64,000 bases of DNA from Paenibacillus sp. FSL R7-0337 (GCF_037969875.1 NZ_CP150218.1:3472001-3536000), one strand, 5' to 3'; positions 18,891 to 28,243 are shown, numbered from the stretch's first letter. The notes: generated from the letters alone by a model not told the origin. Numbers and translations: made by a program.

Positions 18891-19676
18891 ATGGCTTTGA
18901 TTGAATGTAAATTTTATTCGGAGGTGCTGGGGCTCAGTACTTCGATGACTGTCATTCTGCCGCAGCAGACCACTACGCAGATCGGAATGAGCAATGTCTC
19001 CAAAGGGACCCTACACCCCACCCTGTACCTGCTGCACGGCCTGTCTGACGATGATTCGATCTGGCTGCGCCGGACCTCGATTGAGCGTTATGTAGCGGAG
19101 CTGGGCATCGCTGTTGTTATGCCGCAGGTCCACCGCAGCTTCTACACGGATATGGAGGCGGGCGGCAAGTACTGGACATTCATCAGTGAGGAGTTGCCGG
19201 CGCTGGCCCGTTCCTTCTTCCCTTTGTCGGCCAAACGCGAGGATAACTTCGTGGCGGGATTGTCGATGGGCGGATACGGGGCGATGAAGCTGGGACTGCG
19301 CAAGCCTGAAGCTTGGGCCGCAGCTGCGAGTCTGTCGGGAGCACTCGATATGGCACATAATTTCTTGGACTTTGAAGATCCATCGCAGAAGACCAAGGAT
19401 TATTTGCAGATTTTTGGGGACAAGGACATTGCTGGCACTCCGGAAGATCTGCTCTGGCTGCTTGAGGAAGTGAACCGCTCCAAAGGGCCGAAGCCGCTGC
19501 TCTACCAGTGCTGTGGAACCGAGGATTTCCTCTATGAGGACAATCAGGTCTTCCGTAAGGCCTGCTCCAAGACCAAGCTGTCTCTCACCTATGAAGAGGG
19601 GCCGGGCCAGCATGAGTGGGGATACTGGGATGCCAAGATCCGCGATGTGCTGAAGTGGCTGCCGCTAAGCAAGTAG
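18891..19676 (+). CDS. Esterase family alpha/beta hydrolase (EstA / S-formylglutathione hydrolase-like)
   Basis: 261-residue cytoplasmic serine esterase. Nucleophile motif GLSMGGYG has Ser near residue 125. The oxyanion-region motif is [12 protein letters not shown], and a catalytic His is expected in [11 protein letters not shown] near the C-terminus. Family members hydrolyse short acyl esters; tributyrin esterase-like proteins of this length are common in Firmicutes. The 213-base gap to the divergent pilV-like gene must hold both promoters. Shine-Dalgarno AAAGGGGA. Substrate cannot be told from sequence. Confidence 0.85.
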   Translation: MALIECKFYSEVLGLSTSMTVILPQQTTTQIGMSNVSKGTLHPTLYLLHGLSDDDSIWLRRTSIERYVAELGIAVVMPQVHRSFYTDMEAGGKYWTFISEELPALARSFFPLSAKREDNFVAGLSMGGYGAMKLGLRKPEAWAAAASLSGALDMAHNFLDFEDPSQKTKDYLQIFGDKDIAGTPEDLLWLLEEVNRSKGPKPLLYQCCGTEDFLYEDNQVFRKACSKTKLSLTYEEGPGQHEWGYWDAKIRDVLKWLPLSK

Positions 19677-19727
19677 AGATTGTGACAATGTGAACGGTAT
19701 CGAATGAACCCAAGGCATTATATTATC

Positions 19728-19769
19728 AAAAAAAAGGGATCTGGATAATTCATCCAGTGCCCCTTTTTT
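19728..19769. terminator. Bidirectional terminator after the esterase gene
   Basis: AAAAAAAGGG-ATCTGGAT pairs with ATCCAG-CCCTTTTTT. It lies 51 bases past the esterase stop and 18 bases past the convergent lipoprotein gene, so it serves both. Confidence 0.88.
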
Positions 19770-19786
19770 ATTATTAACCGGCATAT

Positions 19787-20761
19787 TCACGTACTGCTCC
19801 CTGCCAACAGGTTAACGATGATATCCATTTGTTGTTCTACCGAAATCGGATCACTGAACAGGAATTGATTAAAGTCAATATTGTAGATTTTGCCCGCTTT
19901 CCCTGCCGGTGAATTCTGAATGAGCTTATCCACTTTTTTCAGCTCTGCCTCTGCCCCTTCATTCACTGCGAGAAATAACCGGTCGCCGATGAACTCGGGA
20001 ATGACCTCGCTGGAGATCTCCCAGGTTTCTCCGTGAATGACCTCTTTCTCCACTTTTTCGGTCGGCTTCAGGCCCAGATATTTATACACAATATTGCCGC
20101 CCAGGTTGGTATCTCCGTAAATGAAGACGGCACCGGAGCGCACATTCAGAATGGAGAAGGTTTCGCCCGGTTCGATGTAGGGAGAGATCTTTTCTTTGGA
20201 TTCTTTTATTTTTGCTGCAAAATCCTTATTCCACTGCTCCGCTTCTGCCTGCTTACCTAGAATATCTCCGAACATTTTGACATCCTTGACCGGATCATTA
20301 TACTGCTCCACCACAAGGGTTGGTGCAATCTGGCTCAGCGCCTCATATCCTCCTTCGACCACCTCCGCGAACGGGGCTGTTGTAATAATCAGATCAGGGG
20401 CAAGCGACAGGATCTTCTCAGCATCAGGTGTTGAGCCTACATCTTCAATATCCGACACATCACTTAACAGCGGATTGTTCAGAATGAAGGTTGTTGCTCC
20501 CACCGGCTTCACTCCAAGCGCCATCAATTCCCCCAGATGAAAAAGACTGACGACCCGCTGGGGCTTCACGGGAATCTCAGTCTCCCCCTTCAAATGCTTG
20601 TAAATACGTGTATCTGCGGCCTGACTGTCTGTAGCCATACTAGTGGAAATAGGCTCAGTGACTACCTTTCCAGCGTTGTTGCCTGTCTGACATGCACTTA
20701 GAAATAAAGCTGAACATAACAGCAGCGCAGCCCCTAAGGCCGGTCTTGAAAATCTGAACAT
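19787..20761 (-). CDS. Iron-siderophore ABC transporter substrate-binding lipoprotein from an internal start
   Basis: 324-residue product predicted from ATG at 20761 inside the longer frame. Evidence for independent expression: GAGGAAGGGG eight bases before the ATG, an immediate lipoprotein signal peptide with lipobox LSAC, and a Fur box centred about 36 bases upstream. A possible promoter, TTGTAT-17-CATAAT, overlaps the box. The mature protein should sit on the outer face of the membrane and capture a ferric siderophore. No permease or ATPase gene is nearby, so it must work with a transporter encoded elsewhere. Confidence 0.75.
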   Translation of the reverse strand: MFRFSRPALGAALLLCSALFLSACQTGNNAGKVVTEPISTSMATDSQAADTRIYKHLKGETEIPVKPQRVVSLFHLGELMALGVKPVGATTFILNNPLLSDVSDIEDVGSTPDAEKILSLAPDLIITTAPFAEVVEGGYEALSQIAPTLVVEQYNDPVKDVKMFGDILGKQAEAEQWNKDFAAKIKESKEKISPYIEPGETFSILNVRSGAVFIYGDTNLGGNIVYKYLGLKPTEKVEKEVIHGETWEISSEVIPEFIGDRLFLAVNEGAEAELKKVDKLIQNSPAGKAGKIYNIDFNQFLFSDPISVEQQMDIIVNLLAGSST

Positions 20762-21682
20762 CGATGTGTCCCCTTCCTCATTACATTGATAATAATTCTC
20801 ATTATCATTATGAGAAACAGGCTCACCAGATACAATAGACGATTCCAGCAGATGTAATGGATTATTCTGAACGGTATGCTGGTTATTCTCCCGGAATCGC
20901 TGCGGCGAGCAGCCGGTATGCTTTTTGAACAAACGGCTAAAGTAATAGACATCGGCATAACCCACACTGCCTGCGATTTCCTGAATTCGGGTATTGGATT
21001 GTAGCAGCTGCTGCTTGGATCTGCGGATTCGTACATGGATCAGGTAATCGATGGGGCCGAACCCAAGCTGATTCTTGAACATGCGGAACAAGTAACTCGT
21101 ACTGCAACTGCACATTCCGGCCAGTACCTCTGCGGTAATCGGCTCACTGTAATGCTCATGAATATAGTGAATGGCTTCGGTGACTACATTCGGTCTGCCG
21201 TTCTCCTGAGCAGAGGTATTGATTTGCCGCATAACCTCATATACAAATTGATGAAAAACCGTCTGCGCCTGCAGCTTGTCCAGCGGAGCGGCATGCTGCC
21301 ACAGACGATCTATTGTCTGGCACTTCTCCTGCAAGGGCAGCAGTGTATAGGGAGTGAAGGCATACGACATATTCAAGCTCTCCCGGTCCTCCGGCAATGC
21401 ACCGTCAGCTTGGTAGCGAATGAAATAACAGACAAATTCGTTGTCCAGCGGCATCAGCCTCAGCTCCGCCTCCTTGCCGCCATGCAGAAGAGGCGCAGAC
21501 CGGGTGGAATACACCGTCCCCGATAGACTTACAGTCGCCTCGCCCTGCACGGTCAGCAGGAAAAAACTCGTAGCTGCCACATCATACTCAGGCACCGTTC
21601 CAGCTTGCGCTGCGTATAGCCGAACCTCCAGCAGCCTGACTGCAGTACGGCTCCAACATTCAATGTGGAGTTCCCAATCCAT
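19787..21682 (-). CDS. AraC-family regulator in frame with a siderophore-binding lipoprotein (single 631-codon frame)
   Basis: One uninterrupted frame encodes two proteins' worth of sequence. Residues 1-150 are an AraC-type sensor region. Residues about 170-265 hold two helix-turn-helix motifs (AEVLAGMCSCSTSYLFRMFK and IQEIAGSVGYADVYYFSRLFK). After a 42-residue linker, Met308 starts a complete lipoprotein: MFRFSRPALGAALLLCSALF then LSAC (lipobox), followed by a periplasmic-binding fold of the FecB/FhuD type (VVSLFHLGELMALGVKPVGA, PDLIITTAPFAE). The linker codons overlap a Fur box. AraC-SBP fusions such as Btr exist in Bacillus, but those lack a lipoprotein signal. The start at 21682 follows AGGGGGGAAGG; the frame is open upstream only from a TTG. 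Expression as one protein, two, or both is unresolved. Confidence 0.8.
   Translation of the reverse strand: MDWELHIECWSRTAVRLLEVRLYAAQAGTVPEYDVAATSFFLLTVQGEATVSLSGTVYSTRSAPLLHGGKEAELRLMPLDNEFVCYFIRYQADGALPEDRESLNMSYAFTPYTLLPLQEKCQTIDRLWQHAAPLDKLQAQTVFHQFVYEVMRQINTSAQENGRPNVVTEAIHYIHEHYSEPITAEVLAGMCSCSTSYLFRMFKNQLGFGPIDYLIHVRIRRSKQQLLQSNTRIQEIAGSVGYADVYYFSRLFKKHTGCSPQRFRENNQHTVQNNPLHLLESSIVSGEPVSHNDNENYYQCNEEGDTSMFRFSRPALGAALLLCSALFLSACQTGNNAGKVVTEPISTSMATDSQAADTRIYKHLKGETEIPVKPQRVVSLFHLGELMALGVKPVGATTFILNNPLLSDVSDIEDVGSTPDAEKILSLAPDLIITTAPFAEVVEGGYEALSQIAPTLVVEQYNDPVKDVKMFGDILGKQAEAEQWNKDFAAKIKESKEKISPYIEPGETFSILNVRSGAVFIYGDTNLGGNIVYKYLGLKPTEKVEKEVIHGETWEISSEVIPEFIGDRLFLAVNEGAEAELKKVDKLIQNSPAGKAGKIYNIDFNQFLFSDPISVEQQMDIIVNLLAGSST
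20787..20807 (-). promoter_or_regulatory. Fur box within the AraC/lipoprotein frame
   Basis: The minus-strand core GATAATGAGAATTATTATC matches 17 of 19 positions of the classical Fur box and has the TGATAAT/ATTATCA outer arms of the Bacillus 7-1-7 form. It lies 25 bases upstream of the lipoprotein ATG. It implies iron-repressed transcription starting inside the long frame. Confidence 0.8.
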
Positions 21683-21712
21683 ACCTTCCCCCCTATCTCT
21701 GTATTGCAAGTG

Positions 21713-21752
21713 GAAACGGAATTGCCGTCCTTTTAAAGGACGGTACCGTTTC
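21713..21752 (-). promoter_or_regulatory. Strong hairpin in the leader of the AraC-type gene
   Basis: GAAACGG/CCGTTTC outer arms and CCGTCC/GGACGG inner arms give a long stem with no T-tract, about 30 bases upstream of the start. It may be an mRNA-stabilising or regulatory element. A TATAAT on the minus strand lies further upstream near 21771. Confidence 0.5.
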
Positions 21753-21804
21753 AGCGAGAAAGATAAGGATAATTATAGCGCGAAGCATACAAATACTTAT
21801 CTTT

Positions 21805-21849
21805 TAAAAAAGACTGCCCTTCTGCAGCTTCCGCTGCAAAAGACAGTCT
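21805..21849 (-). terminator. Rho-independent terminator of argH
   Basis: On the minus strand AGACTG pairs with CAGTCT, with inner TGCAGC/GCTGCA arms, followed by TTTTTT. Located about 60 bases after the argH stop; it ends the argG-argH transcript. Confidence 0.9.
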
Positions 21850-21907
21850 CTAATACCTTCAGCAATCCTGTGCCTCTAGCGGGCAATGCTGACAATCTGC
21901 GTATAGG

Positions 21908-23320
21908 TTACACGGCTCCGCCATGCTGCTTGACCCATTCACCCGCAGCCGTCAGGTCTGCTTCGGCCCGCCCGATAGCAGCCTGAACCTGAACCGTGGC
22001 GGTACCGCCGTAGACATTACGGGCATTCACCACGGCCTCCGGCTGGAGCACCGCATAGATCTGGTCGTCGAACAGCGGCGAGAACTGCTTGAATTCGTCC
22101 AGCGTCAGATCCAGCAGGAACTTGCCCTCGTTAATGCAATACAGGACAGTCTTGCCGATCACCTCATGCGCCTGACGGAACGGCAGGCCTTTGCCTACCA
22201 GGAAGTCGGCGATATCGGTCGCGTTGGAAAAGTCGGTATTCACCGCTTCGCGCATCCGCGCCTTGTTCACCTTCATGGTGGAGATCATCGGTGCGAACAG
22301 CTGCAAGGCTCCTGTAAGGGTAGCAACGGTATCGAACATGCCTTCCTTGTCTTCCTGCATGTCCTTGTTATAGGCCAGCGGCAGCGACTTCAGCACGGTC
22401 AGGAGTCCGATCAGGTTGCCGTAGACACGGCCTGTTTTGCCGCGTACCAGCTCAGGCACATCCGGGTTCTTCTTCTGCGGCATGATGCTGCTGCCGGTGC
22501 AGAAGGCGTCGTCCAGCTCCACGAAGCTGAATTCGGTGCTGCTCCACAGCACCAGCTCTTCGCTGAGACGGGACAGGTGAGTCATTACAAGCGATGCATT
22601 CGCCAGGAACTCCACGATGAAGTCGCGGTCACTGACCGCGTCCAGACTGTTCTCATAGACGCTGTCGAAGCCAAGCTGTTCAGCTACGAAGTGACGGTCG
22701 ATCGGGAACGTCGTTCCCGCCAGCGCCCCTGCACCCAGCGGCAGCACGTTGATCCGCTTATAGCTGTCGGTCAGGCGCTCCGCATCACGGCGGAACATCG
22801 ACACGTAAGCTAGCAGATGATGCGCGAACAGAATCGGCTGTGCCCGCTGCAGGTGAGTATATCCTGGAACGATAGTCTCCAGGTTATCCTTGGCCTGCCC
22901 GATTAGCGCACCCTGCAGCTCATGCAGCAGCGCTACCAGCTCCACCACGCGGTTACGCAGGTAGAGGTGCATATCTGTAGCCACCTGATCGTTGCGGCTG
23001 CGTCCGGTGTGCAGCTTGCCGCCTACCGGGCCAATCTCTTCGATCAGGTTCTTTTCAATATTCATGTGGATATCTTCGTCAGCAACCGAGAACACAATCT
23101 CCCCCGCACGGACCTTGTCCAGTACCTTCACGAGCCCGTTCTTGATCGTCTCGACATCCTCCTGCGGCAGAATTCCGCATTTGCCCAGCATCGTGACATG
23201 CGCCAGACTGCCCTGCACATCCTCTTCCGCCAGCACTTTATCGAATTCGATAGAAGCCGTATATTCCTCTACCAGCTTGTTCGTCCCTTTGGTAAAACGT
23301 CCGCCCCACAGCTTACTCAC
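21908..23320 (-). CDS. argH: Argininosuccinate lyase
   Basis: Last step of arginine synthesis: splits argininosuccinate to arginine and fumarate. 470 residues, normal length. The signature [12 protein letters not shown] (flexible catalytic loop with the active Ser), the start KLWGGRF and [12 protein letters not shown] are all present. Fumarase/aspartase superfamily homotetramer. The start is a GTG preceded by AGGAGG eight bases away. It follows argG after 90 bases that hold a long imperfect hairpin. Confidence 0.97.
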   Translation of the reverse strand: MSKLWGGRFTKGTNKLVEEYTASIEFDKVLAEEDVQGSLAHVTMLGKCGILPQEDVETIKNGLVKVLDKVRAGEIVFSVADEDIHMNIEKNLIEEIGPVGGKLHTGRSRNDQVATDMHLYLRNRVVELVALLHELQGALIGQAKDNLETIVPGYTHLQRAQPILFAHHLLAYVSMFRRDAERLTDSYKRINVLPLGAGALAGTTFPIDRHFVAEQLGFDSVYENSLDAVSDRDFIVEFLANASLVMTHLSRLSEELVLWSSTEFSFVELDDAFCTGSSIMPQKKNPDVPELVRGKTGRVYGNLIGLLTVLKSLPLAYNKDMQEDKEGMFDTVATLTGALQLFAPMISTMKVNKARMREAVNTDFSNATDIADFLVGKGLPFRQAHEVIGKTVLYCINEGKFLLDLTLDEFKQFSPLFDDQIYAVLQPEAVVNARNVYGGTATVQVQAAIGRAEADLTAAGEWVKQHGGAV

Positions 23321-23345
23321 CTGTTGTTCCTCCTTGATAGACGTT

Positions 23346-23385
23346 AGAAGGGCCGCCCCTGTCCGGTTGGGAGGAACGGCCTTCT
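23346..23385 (-). other. Intercistronic hairpin between argG and argH
   Basis: Imperfect stem: AGAAGG-CCG on one side and CGG-CCCTTCT on the other, without a T-tract. It may stabilise the argG message or limit read-through to argH. Confidence 0.45.
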
Positions 23386-23410
23386 TGTGTCCGCTTTTAT
23401 ATAGTCCTAC

Positions 23411-24646
23411 TTATTTATTGGATTCCGCTACGCCTGCCGATACCTTCAGACGCAGGGCATTCAGACGGATGAAGCCGGTCGCATCGCCCTGGTCATAGGC
23501 CTGGGTAGGATCTGCCTCCATGGTGGCGATATCCGGGTTGTACAGGCTGACCGGACTCTTGACTCCGGCGCCGATGATGTTGCCCTTGTAGAGCTTCACG
23601 CGTACCGTACCGGTCACGTTCTTCTGGCTCTCCTTCACCAGGGCCTGCATCGCAATCCGCTCCGGTGCGAACCAGAAGCCATTATACACCAGCGTGCTGT
23701 AACGGGTGATCAGGCTGTCACGCAGGTTCATCACTTCACGGTCCATGGTGATCGATTCCATTTTGCGGTGAGCGGTGAACAGAATCGTTCCGCCCGGAGT
23801 CTCATACACGCCGCGGCTCTTCATGCCGACAAAACGGTTCTCGACCATATCCACGCGCCCGATCCCATGCTTGCCGCCCAGTTCATTGAGCTTCTCCATG
23901 ACTTGCAGCGGGGATAACGCTTCGCCGTTCAGCGCTACGCAGTCCCCCTTGAGGAAGTCCAGCTCCAGGTACTCGGCTTCATCTGGAGCATCCTCCGGAG
24001 CATTGGAGAGCAGGAACATTTCCTTGTTCTCTGGTGCGCTCGGATCGAACCACGGATCTTCCAGCACGCCGCTCTCATAGCTGATATGCAGCAGATTGCG
24101 GTCCATCGAATACGGCTTGGCCGCAGAGGCTTGTACCGGAATACCATTGGCTTCCGCGTAAGCGATCATCTCTGCCCGGCCCGGGAACTGGTTGCGGAAC
24201 TCTTCCAGACGCCAAGGGGCGATTACCTTAATGCTCGGCGATAAGGCAGCAGCGTTCAGCTCGAAGCGTACCTGGTCATTCCCTTTACCTGTAGCTCCAT
24301 GGGCAATGGCTGTTGCGCCTTCGGCAATGGCGATATCGACCATGCGCTTGGCGATCAGCGGACGGGCAATGCTGGTGCCCAGCAGATATTGTCCCTCATA
24401 GAGTGCGCCTGACTGGAACATCGGGTAGATGAAGTCATTCGCGAACTCGTCGCGCAGATCATCGATGTAGACTTTGGATGCGCCGGTAGCGAGTGCTTTT
24501 TCCTCCAGCCCGTCCAATTCTTCCTTTTGACCAATATCCGCTGTAAAAGCAATAATCTCCGCATCATACGTTTCTTTCAGCCATTTCAGAATGACTGAGG
24601 TATCCAGCCCGCCGGAATAGGCGAGTACAATTTTTTCTTTTGGCAT
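23411..24646 (-). CDS. argG: Argininosuccinate synthase
   Basis: Joins citrulline and aspartate with ATP. 411 residues. The N-terminal ATP-pyrophosphatase P-loop [10 protein letters not shown] is present, as are [13 protein letters not shown] and SPWRxxE-like substrate motifs, and the usual multimerisation tail. Shine-Dalgarno GAAAGGAAGC. Separated from argF by 400 bases, so it probably has its own promoter; an A/T-rich tract near 24905-24960 is the likely place, but I cannot define the boxes. Confidence 0.97.
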   Translation of the reverse strand: MPKEKIVLAYSGGLDTSVILKWLKETYDAEIIAFTADIGQKEELDGLEEKALATGASKVYIDDLRDEFANDFIYPMFQSGALYEGQYLLGTSIARPLIAKRMVDIAIAEGATAIAHGATGKGNDQVRFELNAAALSPSIKVIAPWRLEEFRNQFPGRAEMIAYAEANGIPVQASAAKPYSMDRNLLHISYESGVLEDPWFDPSAPENKEMFLLSNAPEDAPDEAEYLELDFLKGDCVALNGEALSPLQVMEKLNELGGKHGIGRVDMVENRFVGMKSRGVYETPGGTILFTAHRKMESITMDREVMNLRDSLITRYSTLVYNGFWFAPERIAMQALVKESQKNVTGTVRVKLYKGNIIGAGVKSPVSLYNPDIATMEADPTQAYDQGDATGFIRLNALRLKVSAGVAESNK

Positions 24647-24730
24647 GGGGTGTTTAGCTTCCTTTCGGTGTGGAGGGTGATAAGATCAACTTCGGCTTTA
24701 AAAACGGGTTTTGGACGTCACTACAGAGAA

Positions 24731-24885
24731 TATTTGGACTTCCGGCCGCTGTTGTCTACAGATTTCTTGATTTGTACCGCTATTCGCGGTTGAAATCCGT
24801 AGACTGCTGATGCTTCCGAAGTGAGCTTTCCTGCGGAAAGCTTTCAGGCGGACGCGGACGCTCCTACAGTTCCAAAATTCCCTTC
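24731..24885. repeat. Dispersed palindromic element, copy 1
   Basis: A 155-base element in the argF-argG gap. It shares its ends with copy 2 (32966-33083): TTTGGACTTCCGGCCGCTGT on the left, and GGCGGACGC(G/T)GACGCTCCT then CAGTTCCAAA on the right. The ends are inverted repeats of each other (TTTGGAAC-like). The middle is different from copy 2: GTCTACAGATTTC/GAAATCCGTAGAC (24753-24804) and AGCTTTCC/GGAAAGCT (24824-24842). It encodes no protein that I can support. The rest of the 400-base gap holds only an argF stem-loop and an A/T-rich tract. Confidence 0.75.
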
Positions 24886-24960
24886 TGATCCTCCCCAACC
24901 CTCTTATTTAAATTCCCGTTGATCTTATATATGTGTTGTGTATATAAAATTAAATACTTT

Positions 24961-24982
24961 AACCCAGCGCCTTGCTGGGGGT
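24961..24982 (-). terminator. Stem-loop after argF
   Basis: AACCCCCAGC-AAGGC-GCTGGGTT on the minus strand, followed by a moderately T-rich tract. Located 65 bases past the argF stop. Confidence 0.6.
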
Positions 24983-25046
24983 TAGTGGTGTCCTGATGTT
25001 CGCTAAAATTGACACTCCACTTCATACATTGGCGCTTGTGGCCGGT

Positions 25047-26015
25047 CTAACCCATCAAAGCCGCCATAAGCGCCTTCTGCGCATGCAGGCGGTTCTCCGC
25101 CTGATCGAAGATCACGGAGTTCGGGCCGTCGATAACGCCGGTGCTGACCTCTTCCTCCCGGTGGGCCGGCAGGCAGTGCAGGAACAGATAATCGCTCTTC
25201 GCGCCCTTCACCAGCTCCTCGTTGACTTGATAGTCCTTGAACGCCGCTTCACGCGCCAGCTGCTCGGCCTCGAAGCCCATGCTCGCCCAGACATCCGTGT
25301 AGATGACATCTGCGTCCTGTACTGCCTCCTGCGGGCTCCTTGTCACAGTGATGACTGAGCCTGTCTCCTTGGCGATCTCACGCGCCTCGGCTACGACAGC
25401 CTCGTCCGGCTCGTAGCCTTCCGGTCCAGCGATAGAGACATGCACACCCAGCTTGGCTCCGCCGATCAGCAGAGAATGGGCCATATTATTGCCGTCGCCG
25501 ATGTACGCCAGCTTCAGGCCTTTCAGCTTACCCTTGTGCTCGTATACAGTCTGGTAGTCTGCCAGCACCTGGCAGGGATGCGCAAGATCGCTGAGGCCGT
25601 TGATTACAGGCACTGAGGCATACCGCGCCAAATCTTCCACTTTATCATGGCCGAACGTACGGATCATGATACCGTCCAGATAACGTGACATGACCTGGGC
25701 CGTATCACCAACCGTTTCGCCGCGGCCCAATTGAATATCATTTTTGCTCAGGAACAGTGCATGTCCGCCCAGCTGATACATCCCTACTTCGAATGACACC
25801 CGGGTACGGGTAGAGGATTTCTCAAAAATAAGGCCGATCGTCTTCCCCAGCAGCGGCTGGTAGACCTCACCGTTCTTAGCTTTGCGCTTCAGCTCAATCG
25901 CGAGGTCAATCAAATACGTGATTTCCTCAGGGCTGTAATCATTCAGCTCCAGCAAATCACGGCCTTTGAGCTGTGCGGCAATCGTCTCTGTTACGCCTGG
26001 TGTACCGTGACTCAT
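25047..26015 (-). CDS. argF: Ornithine carbamoyltransferase
   Basis: Makes citrulline from ornithine and carbamoyl phosphate. 322 residues. Carbamoyl-phosphate motif STRTRVSFE, ornithine motif DLAHPCQVLADYQT, and HCLPAHREEEVS near the C-terminus identify it as anabolic OTCase. The ATG overlaps the argD stop by one base (TGATG) and is preceded by GGGGAGG, so translation is coupled. Confidence 0.97.
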   Translation of the reverse strand: MSHGTPGVTETIAAQLKGRDLLELNDYSPEEITYLIDLAIELKRKAKNGEVYQPLLGKTIGLIFEKSSTRTRVSFEVGMYQLGGHALFLSKNDIQLGRGETVGDTAQVMSRYLDGIMIRTFGHDKVEDLARYASVPVINGLSDLAHPCQVLADYQTVYEHKGKLKGLKLAYIGDGNNMAHSLLIGGAKLGVHVSIAGPEGYEPDEAVVAEAREIAKETGSVITVTRSPQEAVQDADVIYTDVWASMGFEAEQLAREAAFKDYQVNEELVKGAKSDYLFLHCLPAHREEEVSTGVIDGPNSVIFDQAENRLHAQKALMAALMG

Positions 26016-27298
26016 CAATTTGCCTCCCCGCTTACTTTGTTAACATAAGTATGAATTAGTTCCGATAGGATGTCCACCGCCTGATCAATCTCGGCCTTGC
26101 TGACATACAGATTAGGCAGCAGCCGAATCACATTCGGGCCAGCCTGAACGAACAGTAGCCCGCGCTTCTGTCCGGCAAGTACAATCTCGGCTACCGGCTC
26201 TTGGCACTCGATGCCGATCAGCAGGCCTTTGCCGCGAATCTCCTTCACTAAGGAGGTGTCTGCAAGCTTCTCTCTCAGTTGTCCGGTTAAGTACTCGCCC
26301 ATCTCCGCCGCCCGCTCGGGCAGCTTGTCTTCGAGCATCGTCTCAATGGTCGCTTCCATCACCGCTGCCGCCAGCGGAGTGCCGCCGAAGGTACTGGCGT
26401 GGCTGCCCGGGCTGAAGGCCTCGCGCAGATAGCCTTTACCGAGCATCACACCGGCCGGGAAGCCGCTCGCTACCCCTTTGGCCAAGGTGAAGATATCCGG
26501 CTCAATGCCGTAATGCTGATGAGCAAACAGCTTGCCCGTACGGCCCATGCCGGTCTGCACTTCATCCACGATCAGCAGCAGTCCATGGTCCTTGCACAGC
26601 GCTACAACAGCATCCAGGAACTCTTGCTGTACCTCAAGCACACCGCCCTCGGCCAGCACCATCTCCAGCATGATCGCTGCCGTCTGTTCAGTAATGGCGC
26701 CTTTCAGCGCGTCCAGATCATGCAGCGGCACCGTCTTGAAGCCCGCCGGAAGCGGCAGGAAGCCTTCCTTGACCTTGGCCTGCCCAGTGGCTGTCAGTGT
26801 AGCCAGCGTGCGTCCATGGAAGGACTGCTCGAACGTAATAACCTCGTAGCGGTCTGTACCCTGCACCTTCTGATGATACCGGCGCGCCAGCTTGATGGCC
26901 GCTTCATTCGCTTCCGCCCCGCTGTTGCAAAAGAAGACCTGATCCGCACAGCTATTCTCTGTCAGCAGCGCAGCTACCCGGTCCTGGCCCGGAATGTGGA
27001 ACAGGTTCGAGACATGCCACAGCGTATCAATCTGCTCCTTCAGCTTCGCGCCGACCTTCTCCGGCGCATGGCCCAGACTCGTTACCGCAAGTCCGCACAT
27101 GAAGTCCAGATACTTGTTACCCTGCTCATCCCATACCCAGCTGCCTTTGCCTTTGACCAGACTGATATCGTATCTGCTATACGACGGGAATACCGCACTC
27201 AGCTTGGCAGGAGCGGCCCCCTGCCCGTTCGTTCCTGCTGAACGCTCCTGCGGCGCCCCTGTCAAAGAATTCTTGTCCGTTTGCGTAAGCTCACTCAT
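26015..27298 (-). CDS. argD: Acetylornithine aminotransferase
   Basis: PLP-dependent class III transaminase converting N-acetylglutamate semialdehyde to N-acetylornithine. 427 residues. PLP-lysine in TLAKGVASG, SGAEANEAAIKLAR and DEVQTGMGRTG are visible. The first 25 or so residues are a non-conserved extension (TQTDKNSLTGAPQERSAG); no better internal start with a Shine-Dalgarno is evident, and this one was kept. It follows argB after a 120-base gap that shows no clear terminator. Confidence 0.95.
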   Translation of the reverse strand: MSELTQTDKNSLTGAPQERSAGTNGQGAAPAKLSAVFPSYSRYDISLVKGKGSWVWDEQGNKYLDFMCGLAVTSLGHAPEKVGAKLKEQIDTLWHVSNLFHIPGQDRVAALLTENSCADQVFFCNSGAEANEAAIKLARRYHQKVQGTDRYEVITFEQSFHGRTLATLTATGQAKVKEGFLPLPAGFKTVPLHDLDALKGAITEQTAAIMLEMVLAEGGVLEVQQEFLDAVVALCKDHGLLLIVDEVQTGMGRTGKLFAHQHYGIEPDIFTLAKGVASGFPAGVMLGKGYLREAFSPGSHASTFGGTPLAAAVMEATIETMLEDKLPERAAEMGEYLTGQLREKLADTSLVKEIRGKGLLIGIECQEPVAEIVLAGQKRGLLFVQAGPNVIRLLPNLYVSKAEIDQAVDILSELIHTYVNKVSGEAN

Positions 27299-27418
27299 TC
27301 TTAGTCACTCTCCCACCATGCTGCTGCCGGCTTCCCGTCAGCGCGTCTATTTTCACTTGTCACTCCACCTGGGAATCCAGCTCATTAGCCTATCCATGCC
27401 CCGGTTTCTGCACATCTG

Positions 27419-28243
27419 TTATCTTACAATCCGCGTGCCCAGCGCTTCGCCCTTCAGCACCTTGCTAAGTACTCGCGGCTCTTTGCCGTCTACAATAATA
27501 ACCTCGGACACCTGACCCTGGATGCAGTCCATCGCGGCACGCACCTTGGGAATCATTCCACCGTAGATCTCGCCATTCTCAATCAGCGCTTCGATCTGCG
27601 CCACCGTCACCGATGGGAGCACCACCTTCTCGCCATCTACCATCCGCATAATTCCCGGAACATCCGTAACCACGATCATGCTCGGTGACCCTATATAAGA
27701 AGCTACCGCTCCGGCGGCGGTATCTGCATTGATGTTGTACCGCTGGCCTTCGCCATCTACGCCCACTGGTGCGATAACCGGAATATAGCCCATCGCGAGG
27801 ATACCCGTCACAATCTCCGCTCGAACACCGGTCACTTCACCCACCAGACCCACTTCATCGTGATTGGCCACCGGGTGCGCGAGGATCAGGTTGCCGTCAA
27901 CGCCCGACAACCCGAGTGCCTGCCCCCCGCTGGCCTGAATTCGGCGGACAATCGCCTTGTTGATGCTGCCGGACAGAGTCATCTCAACCACATCCAGCAC
28001 CTCTTCTGTCGTTACCCGCAGGCCGTTCACGAACCGGCTCTCAATGCCGAGCTTCTCCAGATTGCCGGAGATCGCCGGGCCGCCGCCATGCACGATTACA
28101 GGATGAGTCCCGCTGACCTGAAGCTCCCGCAAATCCTCGAAGAACGAATCCGGCAGCGCCGCCAGCGTACTCCCCCCGCATTTCATTACGAACAGCCCGG
28201 CGGCCCCCGCCTGCGCCTGAGGCTCTATCGGTTCTACTGTCAT
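27419..28243 (-). CDS. argB: Acetylglutamate kinase
   Basis: Phosphorylates N-acetylglutamate, the step usually inhibited by arginine. 274 residues. Amino-acid-kinase motifs KCGGSTL, HGGGPAISGNL, NADTAAGAVAS and VTDVPGIM are present. The first 20 residues are slightly longer than in many homologues. Shine-Dalgarno GGGGGCAGGGAG. Confidence 0.96.
   Translation of the reverse strand: MTVEPIEPQAQAGAAGLFVMKCGGSTLAALPDSFFEDLRELQVSGTHPVIVHGGGPAISGNLEKLGIESRFVNGLRVTTEEVLDVVEMTLSGSINKAIVRRIQASGGQALGLSGVDGNLILAHPVANHDEVGLVGEVTGVRAEIVTGILAMGYIPVIAPVGVDGEGQRYNINADTAAGAVASYIGSPSMIVVTDVPGIMRMVDGEKVVLPSVTVAQIEALIENGEIYGGMIPKVRAAMDCIQGQVSEVIIVDGKEPRVLSKVLKGEALGTRIVR

Noticed and set aside
21923..23347. Plus-strand ORFs opposite argH
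   Set aside because: Antisense shadows; the argH frame carries all conserved motifs.
24698..24898. Minus-strand 66-codon ORF in the argF-argG gap
   Set aside because: It covers the palindromic element, has no Shine-Dalgarno and its sequence is dictated by the repeat.
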